From Fluoribacter dumoffii NY 23 (GTDB taxonomy: Bacteria > Pseudomonadota > Gammaproteobacteria > Legionellales > Legionellaceae): a stretch of 64,000 bases of DNA. The notes beneath the pieces are model-generated. The model was not told where the DNA came from. It was given only the letters and a program-made list of their open reading frames with translations, and ran no database searches. A program made the position numbers and the translations under genes. Below are positions 8,902-18,341 of the stretch, piece by piece. Within the stretch, counting starts at the first letter, position 1. Each line of letters opens with the position of its first letter. Location of the stretch: positions 722,304 through 786,303 of the forward strand of contig NZ_CM001373.1 of the NCBI RefSeq assembly GCF_000236165.1. The letters run 5' to 3'.

Positions 8902-9447
8902 TTATTCTTTAGATGTGAAAGGAAGCATCCGCCTCAACACAAAATCTTTGTGAATAAAATGATGATACAGCGCTGCGAGTGCGTGGATTCCTACGAATAA
9001 TAAAATGACAAAAGCAAGCTTTTCATGGGTTGCGAACATCACATTACCTAACTGCTCATTTGCTTCGACGAGACAAGGCAGGGTAAACAAACCAAAAAAA
9101 TTAATTGGCTTACCATCAGCGCAAGTTAACAAATACCCCACAATGGGCATAAGGATTATAAGCATAAAAAGAGTGTGATGAACTATCTTTGATAACACGT
9201 ATTGCCATCTTGGTTGAGATTTTGGCGGTAAGGGTTTGATATTTATGAGGTGCCAAATTAAAAAAAGGATCCCAAGAATTAGAATAGTTACTCCTATTGA
9301 TTTGTGCAACATGATATAAAGCGGGGTCAGCGGGGAGTTATCACCAAGAGACCAAACCAGATAATACTGGGCGGTAATTAAAATAAAGATCAACCAATGC
9401 AGCACTTTTGTGATACTACCAAATCGATTCATTGTATTCCTTAGCAT
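8902..9447 (-). CDS. Cytochrome b561 family protein
   Basis: Inner-membrane di-heme cytochrome b of the CybB type, thought to pass electrons between quinol and periplasmic acceptors. Four hydrophobic helices are visible in 181 aa. Candidate heme-ligand histidines are in VLHWLIF (helix 1), MLHKSIG (loop/helix 2), and ATHEKLA and GIHALAALYHH (helix 4). The start at 9447 has AAGGAG 7 bases upstream; an internal Met five residues on (MNRFGS) is the alternative and matches the family start better. No partner gene is adjacent. Confidence 0.88.
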   Translation of the reverse strand: MLRNTMNRFGSITKVLHWLIFILITAQYYLVWSLGDNSPLTPLYIMLHKSIGVTILILGILFLIWHLINIKPLPPKSQPRWQYVLSKIVHHTLFMLIILMPIVGYLLTCADGKPINFFGLFTLPCLVEANEQLGNVMFATHEKLAFVILLFVGIHALAALYHHFIHKDFVLRRMLPFTSKE

Positions 9448-9583
9448 GCAGATCTCCTTAAATGATAGATGCTGCTACTATACCAATGGCTTAAATAATT
9501 GCAATATCAAGAATTTTCAATAACTTACATTGAAGGAGTAAAGATAGAAACTATAAGAAATGAAAATAAGGACTAGAGTGATT

Positions 9584-9671
9584 TGGCGGAGAGACAGGGA
9601 TTCGAACCCTGGGAAGGTTGCCCTTCAACGGTTTTCAAGACCGCCGCATTCGACCGCTCTGCCATCTCTCC
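9584..9671 (-). tRNA. tRNA-Ser (anticodon TGA)
   Basis: 88-nt type II tRNA on the minus strand with a GGAGAGA/TCTCTCC acceptor stem, anticodon loop CTTGAAA giving TGA, a long variable arm (TTGAAGGGCAACCTTC region) and an encoded CCA. No integrase or duplicated 3' end was seen, so there is no sign of use as an integration site. Confidence 0.97.
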
Positions 9672-9799
9672 GACAGCCGAGAATACTATCCTAACGCCTC
9701 TGGTTTTGCAAATATTTTTTTAATTTTCTGATGTACAAAGATTACTTTTTTAATAATGATACTTTTGTTTTTCCACTTTTTAAAAAAAGCGTTAGAATG

Positions 9800-9828
9800 T
9801 TCGCAAATTATAGAGTCCTAGGTATAAT
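9800..9828 (+). promoter_or_regulatory. Strong sigma-70 promoter of bamD
   Basis: TTCGCA (9800-9805), a 17-bp spacer, and a perfect TATAAT (9823-9828) inside AGTCCTAGGTATAATG. The last 16 bases match the consensus region of strong constitutive promoters. The predicted start lies about 55 bases before bamD. Confidence 0.7.
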
Positions 9829-9889
9829 GTTCCCAATTTTGTGACTGTTGTTGTGGATGCAGCAGAAATATATTTAATAGGTGTAGTAT

Positions 9890-10663
9890 ATGAAACGAAT
9901 TCAAGTGTTGGTCCTTTTAGGTCTTATTGTATCTTTATCTGCATGTAAAACCTGGTGGGGAAAAGATGATGAAGATAATAATCCTTATAAAGGAATGACA
10001 GCGGAACAACTTTATACTGAAGCTCAGAAAGATTTACGAAAAAAAGAATATTCAACTGCAATAAAACATCTCGAAGCGATAGAAACAATGTATCCGTTTA
10101 GTGACTATACAGAGAACTCACAAATGGAATTAATTTACGCCTACTATAAAAATGAAGATTATCCCTCAGCTGCAGCTACCGCTGAGCGATTCATCCATCT
10201 TTATCCACGAGCCAAAAATGTGGATTATGCGTACTACATGCGAGGCATGGCAAATTTCCAACAAAACCGGGGTGTGTTTGCAAAATTCCTGCCTCTGGAT
10301 GAGTCCTGGAGAGATCCTGGAACCCAAACACAAGCCTATTCCGATTTCGGTATTTTGATTCAAAAATTTCCGGATAGTAAATACAAGCCAAATGCATTAC
10401 AACGCATGATTTATTTACGGAATATGTTTGCTCAACATGAGTTAAACGTCTCAACCTTCTATTTTAAACGCAAAATGTATGTTGCAGCACTCAATAGAGC
10501 AAGCTATGTTGTTAAAAACTACCCTCAGGCACCAAGTGCAAAAAAAGCATTGGTGATAATGTATGAGGCCAATTTGGCTCTAGGTTTCAAAAAGGCTGCT
10601 GAAGAAGCTTTTACTGTTTACAAGGCAACTTATCACACAACTAAAATGGATAGGATTGTCTAG
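9890..10663 (+). CDS. bamD: Outer membrane assembly lipoprotein BamD
   Basis: Essential lipoprotein of the BAM complex that folds beta-barrel proteins into the outer membrane. A lipoprotein signal peptide (MKRIQVLVLLG...) ends in the lipobox LSAC, making the Cys at about residue 19 the lipidated residue. The rest is TPR-like helices typical of BamD/ComL, with AEQLYTEAQKDL opening the first repeat. Length 257 aa is typical (E. coli 245). It is monocistronic with a strong promoter upstream and a terminator hairpin downstream. Confidence 0.95.
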   Translation: MKRIQVLVLLGLIVSLSACKTWWGKDDEDNNPYKGMTAEQLYTEAQKDLRKKEYSTAIKHLEAIETMYPFSDYTENSQMELIYAYYKNEDYPSAAATAERFIHLYPRAKNVDYAYYMRGMANFQQNRGVFAKFLPLDESWRDPGTQTQAYSDFGILIQKFPDSKYKPNALQRMIYLRNMFAQHELNVSTFYFKRKMYVAALNRASYVVKNYPQAPSAKKALVIMYEANLALGFKKAAEEAFTVYKATYHTTKMDRIV

Positions 10664-10682
10664 TACGAATTTGTTTCATGAG

Positions 10683-10719
10683 AGCGAAGCTGAGTTCAAT
10701 TGAACTGGGTTTCGCTTTT
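10683..10719 (+). terminator. bamD terminator
   Basis: AGCGAA (10683-10688) pairs with TTCGCT (10711-10716). Inside is a second perfect palindrome, AGTTCAATTGAACT (10693-10706), and T residues follow to 10719. Strong intrinsic terminator. Confidence 0.8.
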
Positions 10720-10863
10720 CTTCATAAAAATATCCCCCCATATTTATTCCAGATGCAAAGGATTCAAATCTAATAATTGGTCTTATTGTTTACGTCTCCC
10801 GCATATTTTCTTTTCTTGTAATCCATGGTTAAATTATGCTTCAAATTTTAATTATTTATACAC

Positions 10864-11280
10864 ATGAGACGATTCGAAGCGTTATTTTTAGAAATAAGTA
10901 CTGAGTGGAGCAACACTAGAGAAGTGCGCTTGCAAAACTTGCTAAAATTTATAACAACAACCAATCCAAATCACCCATTGGTTTATCAAAGTATCCAATC
11001 CAGTTGGAAAAATTATCAGAAATTAGCTTTAGATTTTCAAAAAAGATTAGATGAAGAATTCCCCACATCACAACTATCCCCACAGCAAATCCAATTTTTA
11101 GCGGATTATCGAAAGAAGATTATTGAGGATCTTTCTAAAGAAAAAAAATTTTTTACTTATCATCTTCACCAAAGAGCAGTGGAGAACTGGCATCCTCTCC
11201 GGATTCCTACCAGGGGAGAGCAATATGCTACAGGGGAAATTCTTCCCGAAAATCCCTCCTGTTATGAAGTTAAGTGGTAA
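10864..11280 (+). CDS. Hypothetical 138-aa soluble protein
   Basis: Family not recognised. The protein is charged, predicted mostly helical and cytosolic, with no signal peptide or membrane segment. Its C-terminal third is basic and aromatic (HQRAVENWHPLRIP). No clear ribosome site precedes the ATG at 10864, so the start is uncertain. It is monocistronic, facing the rdgC end. Codon use resembles neighbouring genes, so I take it as real. Confidence 0.6.
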   Translation: MRRFEALFLEISTEWSNTREVRLQNLLKFITTTNPNHPLVYQSIQSSWKNYQKLALDFQKRLDEEFPTSQLSPQQIQFLADYRKKIIEDLSKEKKFFTYHLHQRAVENWHPLRIPTRGEQYATGEILPENPSCYEVKW

Positions 11281-11325
11281 AAATTACTAAAGGGAGCATT
11301 GTTCCAATGCTCCTAAAATACTATT

Positions 11326-12243
11326 TTATGCGATCTCTTCCAATTCAGATTCTTTTTCTTTTACTGTAAGTGCGGCTAATAGATCCTGAGTTAATTCGCG
11401 TAGTTCACCGGATAACAAAGCAAGCGCAGCATCACGTTGCTGATACTCCTCATCAAGTTGTTTAATCTCATTAAAATCATCAATTAAGAAATCAAGGCTT
11501 TTAAGCTTTTTAAAACTAAAATCATGGGTAAGGGTCAATTGAATCCGCTCTTTCCAGATTAATGAAATTTCAGCGGTTCCCATGCCTTGAGATAATAGAG
11601 TTAAAACTTCCTCTGCGGGTAACTCATAACCTTTACAATGAACCCGTTTTTTTTCATCATCCAAAGAAAAAAGCAGACAATCGGACGCGAGTTGAAATTG
11701 GTTGGGAAGCGTGTCAGGAGAGTGAATCCATTCAGCAAAGCGCACTGCGAGATTTTCAGTGAGAGTAATGGGCTCAATGGAAATTCCAGCCACTGATTTT
11801 CGTAAGAGGGAGGTGAGTTGTGTTGCCTGGGTATTACTGGAAGCATTGACTATTATTCTTTTGCTGGCGCTATCAAGGATGGCAAACATTTTCTTTTGAA
11901 TACAAAAAGATTTGGGTAATAATTCAAATTCAAGATCTTCGGCCATTTGCGCTTTTTCGGCGCGTTTTACACTGCGGCCTTGTTGGGTTTCCAGCATTTG
12001 TATTTTTTCAGCAAGCATTTTATTGATCACGCCACGTGGTAATAAACGCTCCTCTTTGCCCATACAAATAAGGGAACTTCCAGCGACTTCCTGAACCATT
12101 TCATCTGCAAAAGCTGGAAGCCATCCATAAACAAAACGTGCATGAGGAGGGCAGGGCTTTAAAATGTTTTCAGCTAGTGAAGCAGCTAAATCACAAGCTT
12201 CATCAAGTTCATATTGATAGATTAGTGCGTTGTTAAACCACAT
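11326..12243 (-). CDS. rdgC: Recombination-associated protein RdgC
   Basis: Ring-shaped DNA-binding protein that modulates RecA loading and replication-fork recombination. The N-terminus MWFNNALIYQY, the LPRGVINKML segment and the C-terminal helical region are characteristic of RdgC; 305 aa equals the usual size (about 303). CAGGAG lies 6 bases before the ATG. The gene starts 14 bases after the kup stop codon on the same strand, so the two are probably co-transcribed. Confidence 0.95.
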   Translation of the reverse strand: MWFNNALIYQYELDEACDLAASLAENILKPCPPHARFVYGWLPAFADEMVQEVAGSSLICMGKEERLLPRGVINKMLAEKIQMLETQQGRSVKRAEKAQMAEDLEFELLPKSFCIQKKMFAILDSASKRIIVNASSNTQATQLTSLLRKSVAGISIEPITLTENLAVRFAEWIHSPDTLPNQFQLASDCLLFSLDDEKKRVHCKGYELPAEEVLTLLSQGMGTAEISLIWKERIQLTLTHDFSFKKLKSLDFLIDDFNEIKQLDEEYQQRDAALALLSGELRELTQDLLAALTVKEKESELEEIA

Positions 12244-12257
12244 AAAAACTCCTGAGA

Positions 12258-14135
12258 TTACATAATATAATAAGTACCAATAGCCATGGTTCTATTGTAC
12301 GGTAATTTGTAAAATTCTATATTCAAATTAGCCGAATAATTGCGTATTAAAAATGCGAATAGTTTTTCTTGCCAATAGAAAGTTAATGATTTTTTAGATT
12401 TTGAAGCAGTAATATTTGGGATTTCTACCATATAGGTTGCTCTATCGACATTCAATTTAAAAGGAAATAGATTTTTATTGGATGCTCGCTCTAAAGCCCT
12501 TGGTATGGAAATTGTTTCCATGAACCCATAGTGCAAGGTGAGATTGAACACCTTCTCATGCAGACATGTTATTTCATAACGTTGACTGTAATGAATATAG
12601 GGAATATTTTCTACCACGTAATTTACAATAAGCACTCGTTCGGGGACTGCGCGGCTTAGTTTAAGAAAATGAAGAAAGCTTCCGCCGCTCTTATCATACA
12701 CATCGGTGATGAATACAGCAGTTAAATCCGTAAGTTGATTTAAGCTTTTATATTCCAATTGTTTGAGAATCTTGGAAATATCATCTTTATTCATATAATA
12801 ATGTTCGCGCAGGTATTCCAGGCCAAATTTCCAGGTATACATAATGGTGGCGATGAACAGTGCAAAAATTACGGGAACCCAGCCTCCTGTTAGGAATTTA
12901 TGCAAATTCGATCCCAGAAACGATGTATCAACAATAAAAAATAAACCGAAGATTAGAAAAACTCTATATTTGGGCCATTTCCAAATGGATATTGCAGCAT
13001 AAGCAACCATCGCATCAATGAGAAGCATATCTGCATTCACGGCAATTCCATAAGCATGAGCAAGTCTATCGGAGGTCTGAAAGGCGAAACAAAAGGTCAA
13101 GGTTCCAATAAAGAGGATGAAATTAATTTGAGGCACATAAATTTGTCCAGAGAACTCCTTGGATGTTTGAATAATAGGGATACGAGGACACAAACTGAGT
13201 AAAACAGCTTGTTTTGTCAATGAAAACGTTGCGGAGATAACCGCTTGTGAAGCAATGATAGTGGAAATCGTTGCCAGAATAATTAAAGGAATATAAAACC
13301 ATTCAGGCGCGATCATATAAAATGGATTGCTGATAGCATCAGGGTTTAAGAGTAAATTGGCTCCTTGTCCAAAATAATTGAGAAGTAAACAAGGAAAAAC
13401 AACTGCAAACCAACTGGCTCGAATGGGATTTTTCCCGAAATGACCGATATCGGCATAAAGGGCTTCCCCACCTGTAACAACAAGGAAAATTCCCCCTAAC
13501 AATAAATATCCATTTAATCCGGTATCGCGAATTAGATCAAATGCATAATAAGGATTAACTGCCGTAAGCACAATGGGAGCTTTTACTATTTGTACAATTC
13601 CCAGAATAGCAATGGTTATGAACCAAATCAGTATTACCGGACCAAACAGAATGCCTATCTTTCCTGTACCTCTTGCTTGCAGCATGAAAAGAAGGATAAG
13701 GATCACTACCGTAATAGGGAGAATAAAAGGTGTGAATGCATTTGAAAGGGTACTGAGGCCTTCTACCGCACTGATTACAGATATGGCCGGTGTGAGCATT
13801 CCATCACCTAAGAGTAAGCCGGCTCCAAAAATGGCGAGAATATAAAATAGGGGTGTGTAGCGGGTACTTTTATATTTCATTAAAGCTAACAGGGCGAGAA
13901 TCCCTCCCTCACCATCATTATCTGCACGCACAACCAAAATCAGGTATTTAAATGAAATAACAATGATTAAACACCAGAAAATAAGAGAGAGTACTCCTAA
14001 TATATGAGCTTGAGTAATTGAGATATTATTTAAAGTTACTTTCAATGCATATAATGGACTTGTCCCTATGTCACCAAAAACAACTCCTAAAGCACCAAGC
14101 GTGAGGCCATAAGAGAACTTTTGTTTATTTTCCAT
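12258..14135 (-). CDS. kup: Low-affinity potassium uptake protein Kup
   Basis: Proton-coupled K+ symporter of the KUP/HAK/KT family in the inner membrane. The N-terminal signature GALGVVFGDIGTSPLYALK is present, followed by about 12 hydrophobic helices up to about residue 430, then a cytoplasmic C-terminal domain. Length 625 aa matches E. coli Kup (622). Only a weak ribosome site is visible. The 14-base gap to rdgC suggests a kup-rdgC operon; no functional link is known. Confidence 0.95.
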   Translation of the reverse strand: MENKQKFSYGLTLGALGVVFGDIGTSPLYALKVTLNNISITQAHILGVLSLIFWCLIIVISFKYLILVVRADNDGEGGILALLALMKYKSTRYTPLFYILAIFGAGLLLGDGMLTPAISVISAVEGLSTLSNAFTPFILPITVVILILLFMLQARGTGKIGILFGPVILIWFITIAILGIVQIVKAPIVLTAVNPYYAFDLIRDTGLNGYLLLGGIFLVVTGGEALYADIGHFGKNPIRASWFAVVFPCLLLNYFGQGANLLLNPDAISNPFYMIAPEWFYIPLIILATISTIIASQAVISATFSLTKQAVLLSLCPRIPIIQTSKEFSGQIYVPQINFILFIGTLTFCFAFQTSDRLAHAYGIAVNADMLLIDAMVAYAAISIWKWPKYRVFLIFGLFFIVDTSFLGSNLHKFLTGGWVPVIFALFIATIMYTWKFGLEYLREHYYMNKDDISKILKQLEYKSLNQLTDLTAVFITDVYDKSGGSFLHFLKLSRAVPERVLIVNYVVENIPYIHYSQRYEITCLHEKVFNLTLHYGFMETISIPRALERASNKNLFPFKLNVDRATYMVEIPNITASKSKKSLTFYWQEKLFAFLIRNYSANLNIEFYKLPYNRTMAIGTYYIM

Positions 14136-14329
14136 ATTTATTACCAGAATGCCTTACTAAATATATAATATAGTATTAATCAAGAGGATACAGAGTTATT
14201 TTGTTTTGTACTGCCCCTAACACATTTCAAAACAGATATAGTTTTTTAGGGTTTATAAATTATGAACACTTGCAGGTCTAACGTTCTTTGTGTAGATTAG
14301 CCGATTTTTGATCTTGGGGAAATAGAAAA

Positions 14330-15502
14330 GTGAAGGCAAAGGTTATTTTGCTTAAGGCAAAACAAAATACGGTATTACGCGGTCATCCCTGGATATTCCC
14401 CAAGGCCATTGCAAAAACTCATGGGAAATTGATTACTGGTCATTTAATTGATATTTACAGTGCAGAAGAAGAGCTCATTGGCGTTGGGATTTATAACGAG
14501 CATTCTCTCTACAGAGTCAGAGTATTGGCCCTTAGCAATGAATCCTTGGACACCAGCAATCTACACACCTTGATTACACATCGTCTAAACCAGGCAAAGC
14601 AAGTAAGGGACTGTTTAAGTTTGCCAAATGAGGAAACTACTGCTTACAGGTTATTTAATAGCGAGGCAGATGGTCTATCGGGTTTAACGATTGATCGCTT
14701 TAACCAGAATTGTGTTGTCGCAAGCTCAGCTTACTGGGTTGAGCTCAATCGGGAAGTAATCATAAATGCATTAAAAAATTTATTTCCTGCAGATCAAATA
14801 ATCTGGATGCCTCAAAGCAAACCATTAAGCCAGGATGGATGGAAGCAAATCTCTGTGCAGGAACAACACTACAATACCAAGGTTCTTGAAGCAGGGGTTA
14901 TTTATGAAGTTGAATTTGCTCAGGCCCAAAAAACAGGCCTATTTCTTGACCAGCGGGAGAATCATCAACGGATTGCCCAATTGTCCAAAGGAAAAAAAAT
15001 ACTGGATCTTTACTGCTACAGCGGCGGTTTCGCTCTGCATGCCGCTCGCGCCGGGGCCACAAAAATTACCGCAGTAGACAGCTCTGCCCAGGCTATAGCC
15101 CAGGCGAAAAATAATGCTGCCTTAAATGGGGTAACCCAGATTGAGTTTATTGAAGCGGATGCCCGTGACTATTTAACAAAAGCAGGGGATTATGATCTTG
15201 TTGTTCTGGATCCCCCTAAACTGGTTCCATCAAAACAACATGTTGAGCGGGCGAAAAACTATTATCGTTTTTTACACCGGGAAGTATTTAAGAACATGAA
15301 AGCGGGTTCTTTACTAATGACCTGCAATTGTTCCTCTGCACTTTCCTCATCTGAGTTTTGTTCCCTGGTAAGTGCTCAAGCTGGGGCTGTAGGAAAACAA
15401 GCGCGAATTTTAGGTGTATATGGTCCAGCAAGTTGCCATCCTACGTTAACTTCCTTTCCGGAGGGAAATTATCTTACCGCAATTTTGTTGGCTGTGGTCT
15501 AA
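14330..15502 (+). CDS. rlmI: 23S rRNA (cytosine-C5) methyltransferase RlmI-like
   Basis: SAM-dependent methyltransferase of the RlmI/RlmK family that methylates a 23S rRNA cytosine. Visible in order are an N-terminal PUA-like domain (about 1-75, with RGHPWIFPKAI), a linker, and a Rossmann domain with KKILDLYCYSGGF (SAM motif I), VDSSAQAI and the VVLDPPK motif. TCNCSS supplies the cysteine near the C-terminus. The start is GTG at 14330 with GGGGA nearby. Length 390 aa fits E. coli RlmI (396). A shared hairpin separates it from the his operon. Confidence 0.9.
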   Translation: MKAKVILLKAKQNTVLRGHPWIFPKAIAKTHGKLITGHLIDIYSAEEELIGVGIYNEHSLYRVRVLALSNESLDTSNLHTLITHRLNQAKQVRDCLSLPNEETTAYRLFNSEADGLSGLTIDRFNQNCVVASSAYWVELNREVIINALKNLFPADQIIWMPQSKPLSQDGWKQISVQEQHYNTKVLEAGVIYEVEFAQAQKTGLFLDQRENHQRIAQLSKGKKILDLYCYSGGFALHAARAGATKITAVDSSAQAIAQAKNNAALNGVTQIEFIEADARDYLTKAGDYDLVVLDPPKLVPSKQHVERAKNYYRFLHREVFKNMKAGSLLMTCNCSSALSSSEFCSLVSAQAGAVGKQARILGVYGPASCHPTLTSFPEGNYLTAILLAVV

Positions 15503-15526
15503 AGTAATTTGGCATTCATGTTGGTT

Positions 15527-15554
15527 AGCCCGGATTAGCTGTTTAATCCGGGCT
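15527..15554. terminator. Bidirectional terminator/palindrome between rlmI and hisI
   Basis: AGCCCGGATTA (15527-15537) and TAATCCGGGCT (15544-15554) form a perfect 11-bp stem with a 6-base loop, lying between convergent rlmI and the his operon end. Sequence style matches the other GC-rich palindromes in the window. Confidence 0.75.
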
Positions 15555-15560
15555 GCATTA

Positions 15561-16184
15561 TTAAGTATGGATCGTCTTGTCTCTGTCTTGCAAACACTGC
15601 AATACATCATAAAAGCTCAATTCACATGCTTTTAATAAAACAAACAAGTGAAAAATTAAGTCAGCACATTCATTCACCAATTCTTCACGATCATTATTCA
15701 CAGCTGCAATGACCGTTTCTACCGCTTCTTCACCTACTTTTTGCGCGCATCGGGAAACCCCGGATTCGAGTAATTGTGCGGTATAACTGTTTTCATTATT
15801 TGCATCTGCCCGATCATGAATCAGTTCAATTAAATCGTGTATAAAACCCAAATTAGTGCTTTGTTCCGGTTGAAAGCAGCTCGTATAACCCAGATGACAC
15901 GCTGGGCCTTTAGGCAATACCTGTATTAACAAGCTGTCGTTGTCACAATCTACACTGATATGCTGAATGGACATACTGTTTCCCGAACTTTCTCCCTTGC
16001 GCCATAAACGTTTTCTGCTTCGACTGTACAGATTTAATTGACCGGTGGTGAGCGTAGCAATTAAAGCCTCCTGGTTCATATAACCCAGCATCAGGACATT
16101 ACCATTTTCTGCATTTTGGATAATGGCTGGTAATAAGCCATTCATTTTTTTCCAATCCAAAGAATTAATTTCCATATGAATCAT
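15561..16184 (-). CDS. hisI: Bifunctional phosphoribosyl-AMP cyclohydrolase / phosphoribosyl-ATP pyrophosphatase HisIE
   Basis: Catalyses steps 2 and 3 of histidine synthesis. The N-terminal cyclohydrolase domain shows [30 protein letters not shown] and the metal-binding DCDNDSLL; the C-terminal pyrophosphatase domain shows [15 protein letters not shown] and [10 protein letters not shown]. Length 207 aa is the normal fused form. It is the last gene of the operon and its ATG overlaps the hisF stop by four bases, implying translational coupling. Confidence 0.97.
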   Translation of the reverse strand: MIHMEINSLDWKKMNGLLPAIIQNAENGNVLMLGYMNQEALIATLTTGQLNLYSRSRKRLWRKGESSGNSMSIQHISVDCDNDSLLIQVLPKGPACHLGYTSCFQPEQSTNLGFIHDLIELIHDRADANNENSYTAQLLESGVSRCAQKVGEEAVETVIAAVNNDREELVNECADLIFHLFVLLKACELSFYDVLQCLQDRDKTIHT

Positions 16185-16948
16185 AATCGTACCTCAAATT
16201 TTTGTTTTTTTAGTGCTATTTTAATTTCATTAATTGTTAAAATTTTGTCATGAAAAATACTTGCGGCTAAAGCCCCATCTACTCGAGCCTCAAGAAAGAC
16301 ACGAGTAAAATCATCCAAAGCGCCAGCCCCTCCTGATGCAATTAATGGTACTTGGCATAAAGAACGCATCAGTTTGAGTTGCTGTAAATCGTATCCTCCA
16401 CGCACCCCATCCGCTTGCATGCAATTCAAAACAATTTCTCCAGCCCCACGGTCCTGGACTTCCGTAATCCATTCCCTTGTTTTGCGCCGGGAATTCAGGG
16501 TTTTGTTCTCATCCCCTGTGTATTGATAGACATAATAATCATCATCAATCCATTGACTATCTATTCCTACAACCACACACTGACTTCCAAAATTTCGACT
16601 TAATTGATTGATTAAATCAGGATTTTCCAAAGCAGGACTGTTAATGGATACTTTATCTGCTCCGGAATTTAATATCGATTTTGCCTGATTAACAGAACGA
16701 ATTCCACCTGCCACAGTAAAGGGGATATTAAGGGTTGATGCTACCTGATGTACCCAATCTGGACAAACAGTCCGGTGTTCGGAACTTGCGGTTATATCAT
16801 AAAACACTAATTCATCTGCCCCTGATGCAGAATAATGTGCTGCAAGTTCGAGAATATTACCAACAACGCGATGATTGCGGAATTTTACTCCTTTGACCAC
16901 TTCATTGTTGCGCACATCCAGACAGGGAATAATTCGTTTGGTCAGCAT
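16181..16948 (-). CDS. hisF: Imidazole glycerol phosphate synthase cyclase subunit HisF
   Basis: TIM-barrel cyclase that uses ammonia from HisH to make IGP and AICAR. The start at 16948 gives [12 protein letters not shown], the family N-terminus, with AGGT upstream; an in-frame Met nine residues earlier is less likely. Catalytic aspartates are in CLDV and the GIDSQW segment, and the phosphate loops VAGGIRS and ASGGAGA are clear. Length 255 aa is normal. It overlaps hisI by four bases and follows hisA after about 50. Confidence 0.97.
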   Translation of the reverse strand: MLTKRIIPCLDVRNNEVVKGVKFRNHRVVGNILELAAHYSASGADELVFYDITASSEHRTVCPDWVHQVASTLNIPFTVAGGIRSVNQAKSILNSGADKVSINSPALENPDLINQLSRNFGSQCVVVGIDSQWIDDDYYVYQYTGDENKTLNSRRKTREWITEVQDRGAGEIVLNCMQADGVRGGYDLQQLKLMRSLCQVPLIASGGAGALDDFTRVFLEARVDGALAASIFHDKILTINEIKIALKKQKFEVRL

Positions 16949-16999
16949 AATTTTACCTATAAATTGAAACAGCAAAAGGCAGTATAACGGCCCCCTTTG

Positions 17000-17734
17000 T
17001 TATCTGCCTTCCACCTCAGATAACAGTGAACGAAGATCGAACGTACCTTGATAAAGGGTTAGTCCGAGGATCGCTGCATTGACTCCTAATCCCTCAAGAT
17101 GTTTGATATCTTCTGTATCCCGGATACCTCCAGAAGCTTGCCATCCAATTTGTGGAAAGCGCTCAACTGCTTCTTTATAGATCTGAAAATTAGGTCCTTG
17201 CATCATTCCATCACAAGCAATATCAGTACACAGGACTTGCCTTACCCCTAATTGCTGATAATGAGAAACTACATCCCATAAATTATTTTCTGTTGTAGTT
17301 TGCCACCCATGGATAGCAGGTACAGGAATTTTATGTTGCAAGCGAACATCTATAGCCAAAATGATATGTTGAGGGTTAATTCGTTGGATAATATCCGCCG
17401 TTAACTCCGGATCGGTAATGGCAATACTGCCTATAACCAGATTGGAAATTCCGGATGCAAAACATAATTCTGCTTGCTCTAAAGATCGTATTCCGCCGCC
17501 CGCTTGTACAGTGACTCCTGCATTCTGCATGGTACAAATTAGTGAGAGCTGCTGCATAGACCCGGTTTTGGCACCATCCAAATCCACAATATGAAGCTTT
17601 TTAGCGCCCAGGCGAGCGAAATAGGCAGCTCGTTCCACAGGCTGCATCTCGAATTGGGTGACTTTATCAAATTGTCCCTGGCGCAAACGTACACAACGCC
17701 CCCCTTGAATGTCTATTGCTGGAATCAGGATCAT
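17000..17734 (-). CDS. hisA: ProFAR isomerase HisA
   Basis: TIM-barrel isomerase converting ProFAR to PRFAR (step 4). MILIPAIDIQGGRCVRL is the canonical N-terminus with catalytic Asp8; the second catalytic Asp is in CTDIACDGM. Phosphate loops QAGGGIRS and ASGGIRD are present. Length 244 aa is normal. TGGAGG lies before the ATG. It sits between hisH (19-base gap) and hisF. Confidence 0.97.
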   Translation of the reverse strand: MILIPAIDIQGGRCVRLRQGQFDKVTQFEMQPVERAAYFARLGAKKLHIVDLDGAKTGSMQQLSLICTMQNAGVTVQAGGGIRSLEQAELCFASGISNLVIGSIAITDPELTADIIQRINPQHIILAIDVRLQHKIPVPAIHGWQTTTENNLWDVVSHYQQLGVRQVLCTDIACDGMMQGPNFQIYKEAVERFPQIGWQASGGIRDTEDIKHLEGLGVNAAILGLTLYQGTFDLRSLLSEVEGR

Positions 17735-17753
17735 ACAGCCTCCATTTAAACAG

Positions 17754-18341
17754 TTAGCAGTTACAAAAATTTTTTAACAGGGTCATCCCTGCTTCTGCAG
17801 ATTTTTCTGGATGAAATTGCATCCCCCAAATGTTGTTTTTGTGAATAATCGCAGTGAATGATTCGCTATATTCACAATGAGCCAATGCATATTTACTTTC
17901 ACCAAGCGCATAGCTATGAACGAAATAAACATACTCTTGTTCATTTAGTCCCTCTTGTAATGAAGTTGCGCTGTTCCAATGCAATTGGTTCCAGCCCATA
18001 TGAGGGACTGGATATCCTTCTTTATGACGTAAACGTTGAGCCTTTCCAGGGATCAACCCTAAACAGCGAACATTTCCTTCCTCACTGCTCTCAAGAAGCA
18101 ATTGCATTCCTAGACAAATTCCCAGTAAGGGCTGTTTTAGTGACGTGATTACATCAATCAGACCATATTGGCGCAGGGCATTCATACCAAAAGTTGCAGT
18201 ACCTACTCCCGGGAGTATCACATGACTTGCTTTTCTGATCTCTTCAGCTTCATGGGTTAATTGATAATTAAACCCTAATCTTTTTAGAGCATTGCATATG
18301 GAAGTCAAGTTAGTGCCACTAATATCGATGACAGCAATCAT
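17754..18341 (-). CDS. hisH: Imidazole glycerol phosphate synthase glutaminase subunit HisH
   Basis: Class I glutamine amidotransferase that supplies ammonia to HisF. The nucleophile elbow GICLGMQLL contains the catalytic Cys; the His/Glu pair is in MQFHPEKS. The oxyanion strand motif LPGVGT is present. Length 195 aa is normal. Its ATG overlaps the hisB stop by four bases. Confidence 0.97.
   Translation of the reverse strand: MIAVIDISGTNLTSICNALKRLGFNYQLTHEAEEIRKASHVILPGVGTATFGMNALRQYGLIDVITSLKQPLLGICLGMQLLLESSEEGNVRCLGLIPGKAQRLRHKEGYPVPHMGWNQLHWNSATSLQEGLNEQEYVYFVHSYALGESKYALAHCEYSESFTAIIHKNNIWGMQFHPEKSAEAGMTLLKNFCNC

Noticed and set aside
9584..9671. tRNA-Ser as an island integration site
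   Set aside because: No integrase, no duplicated tRNA 3' end and ordinary neighbours.
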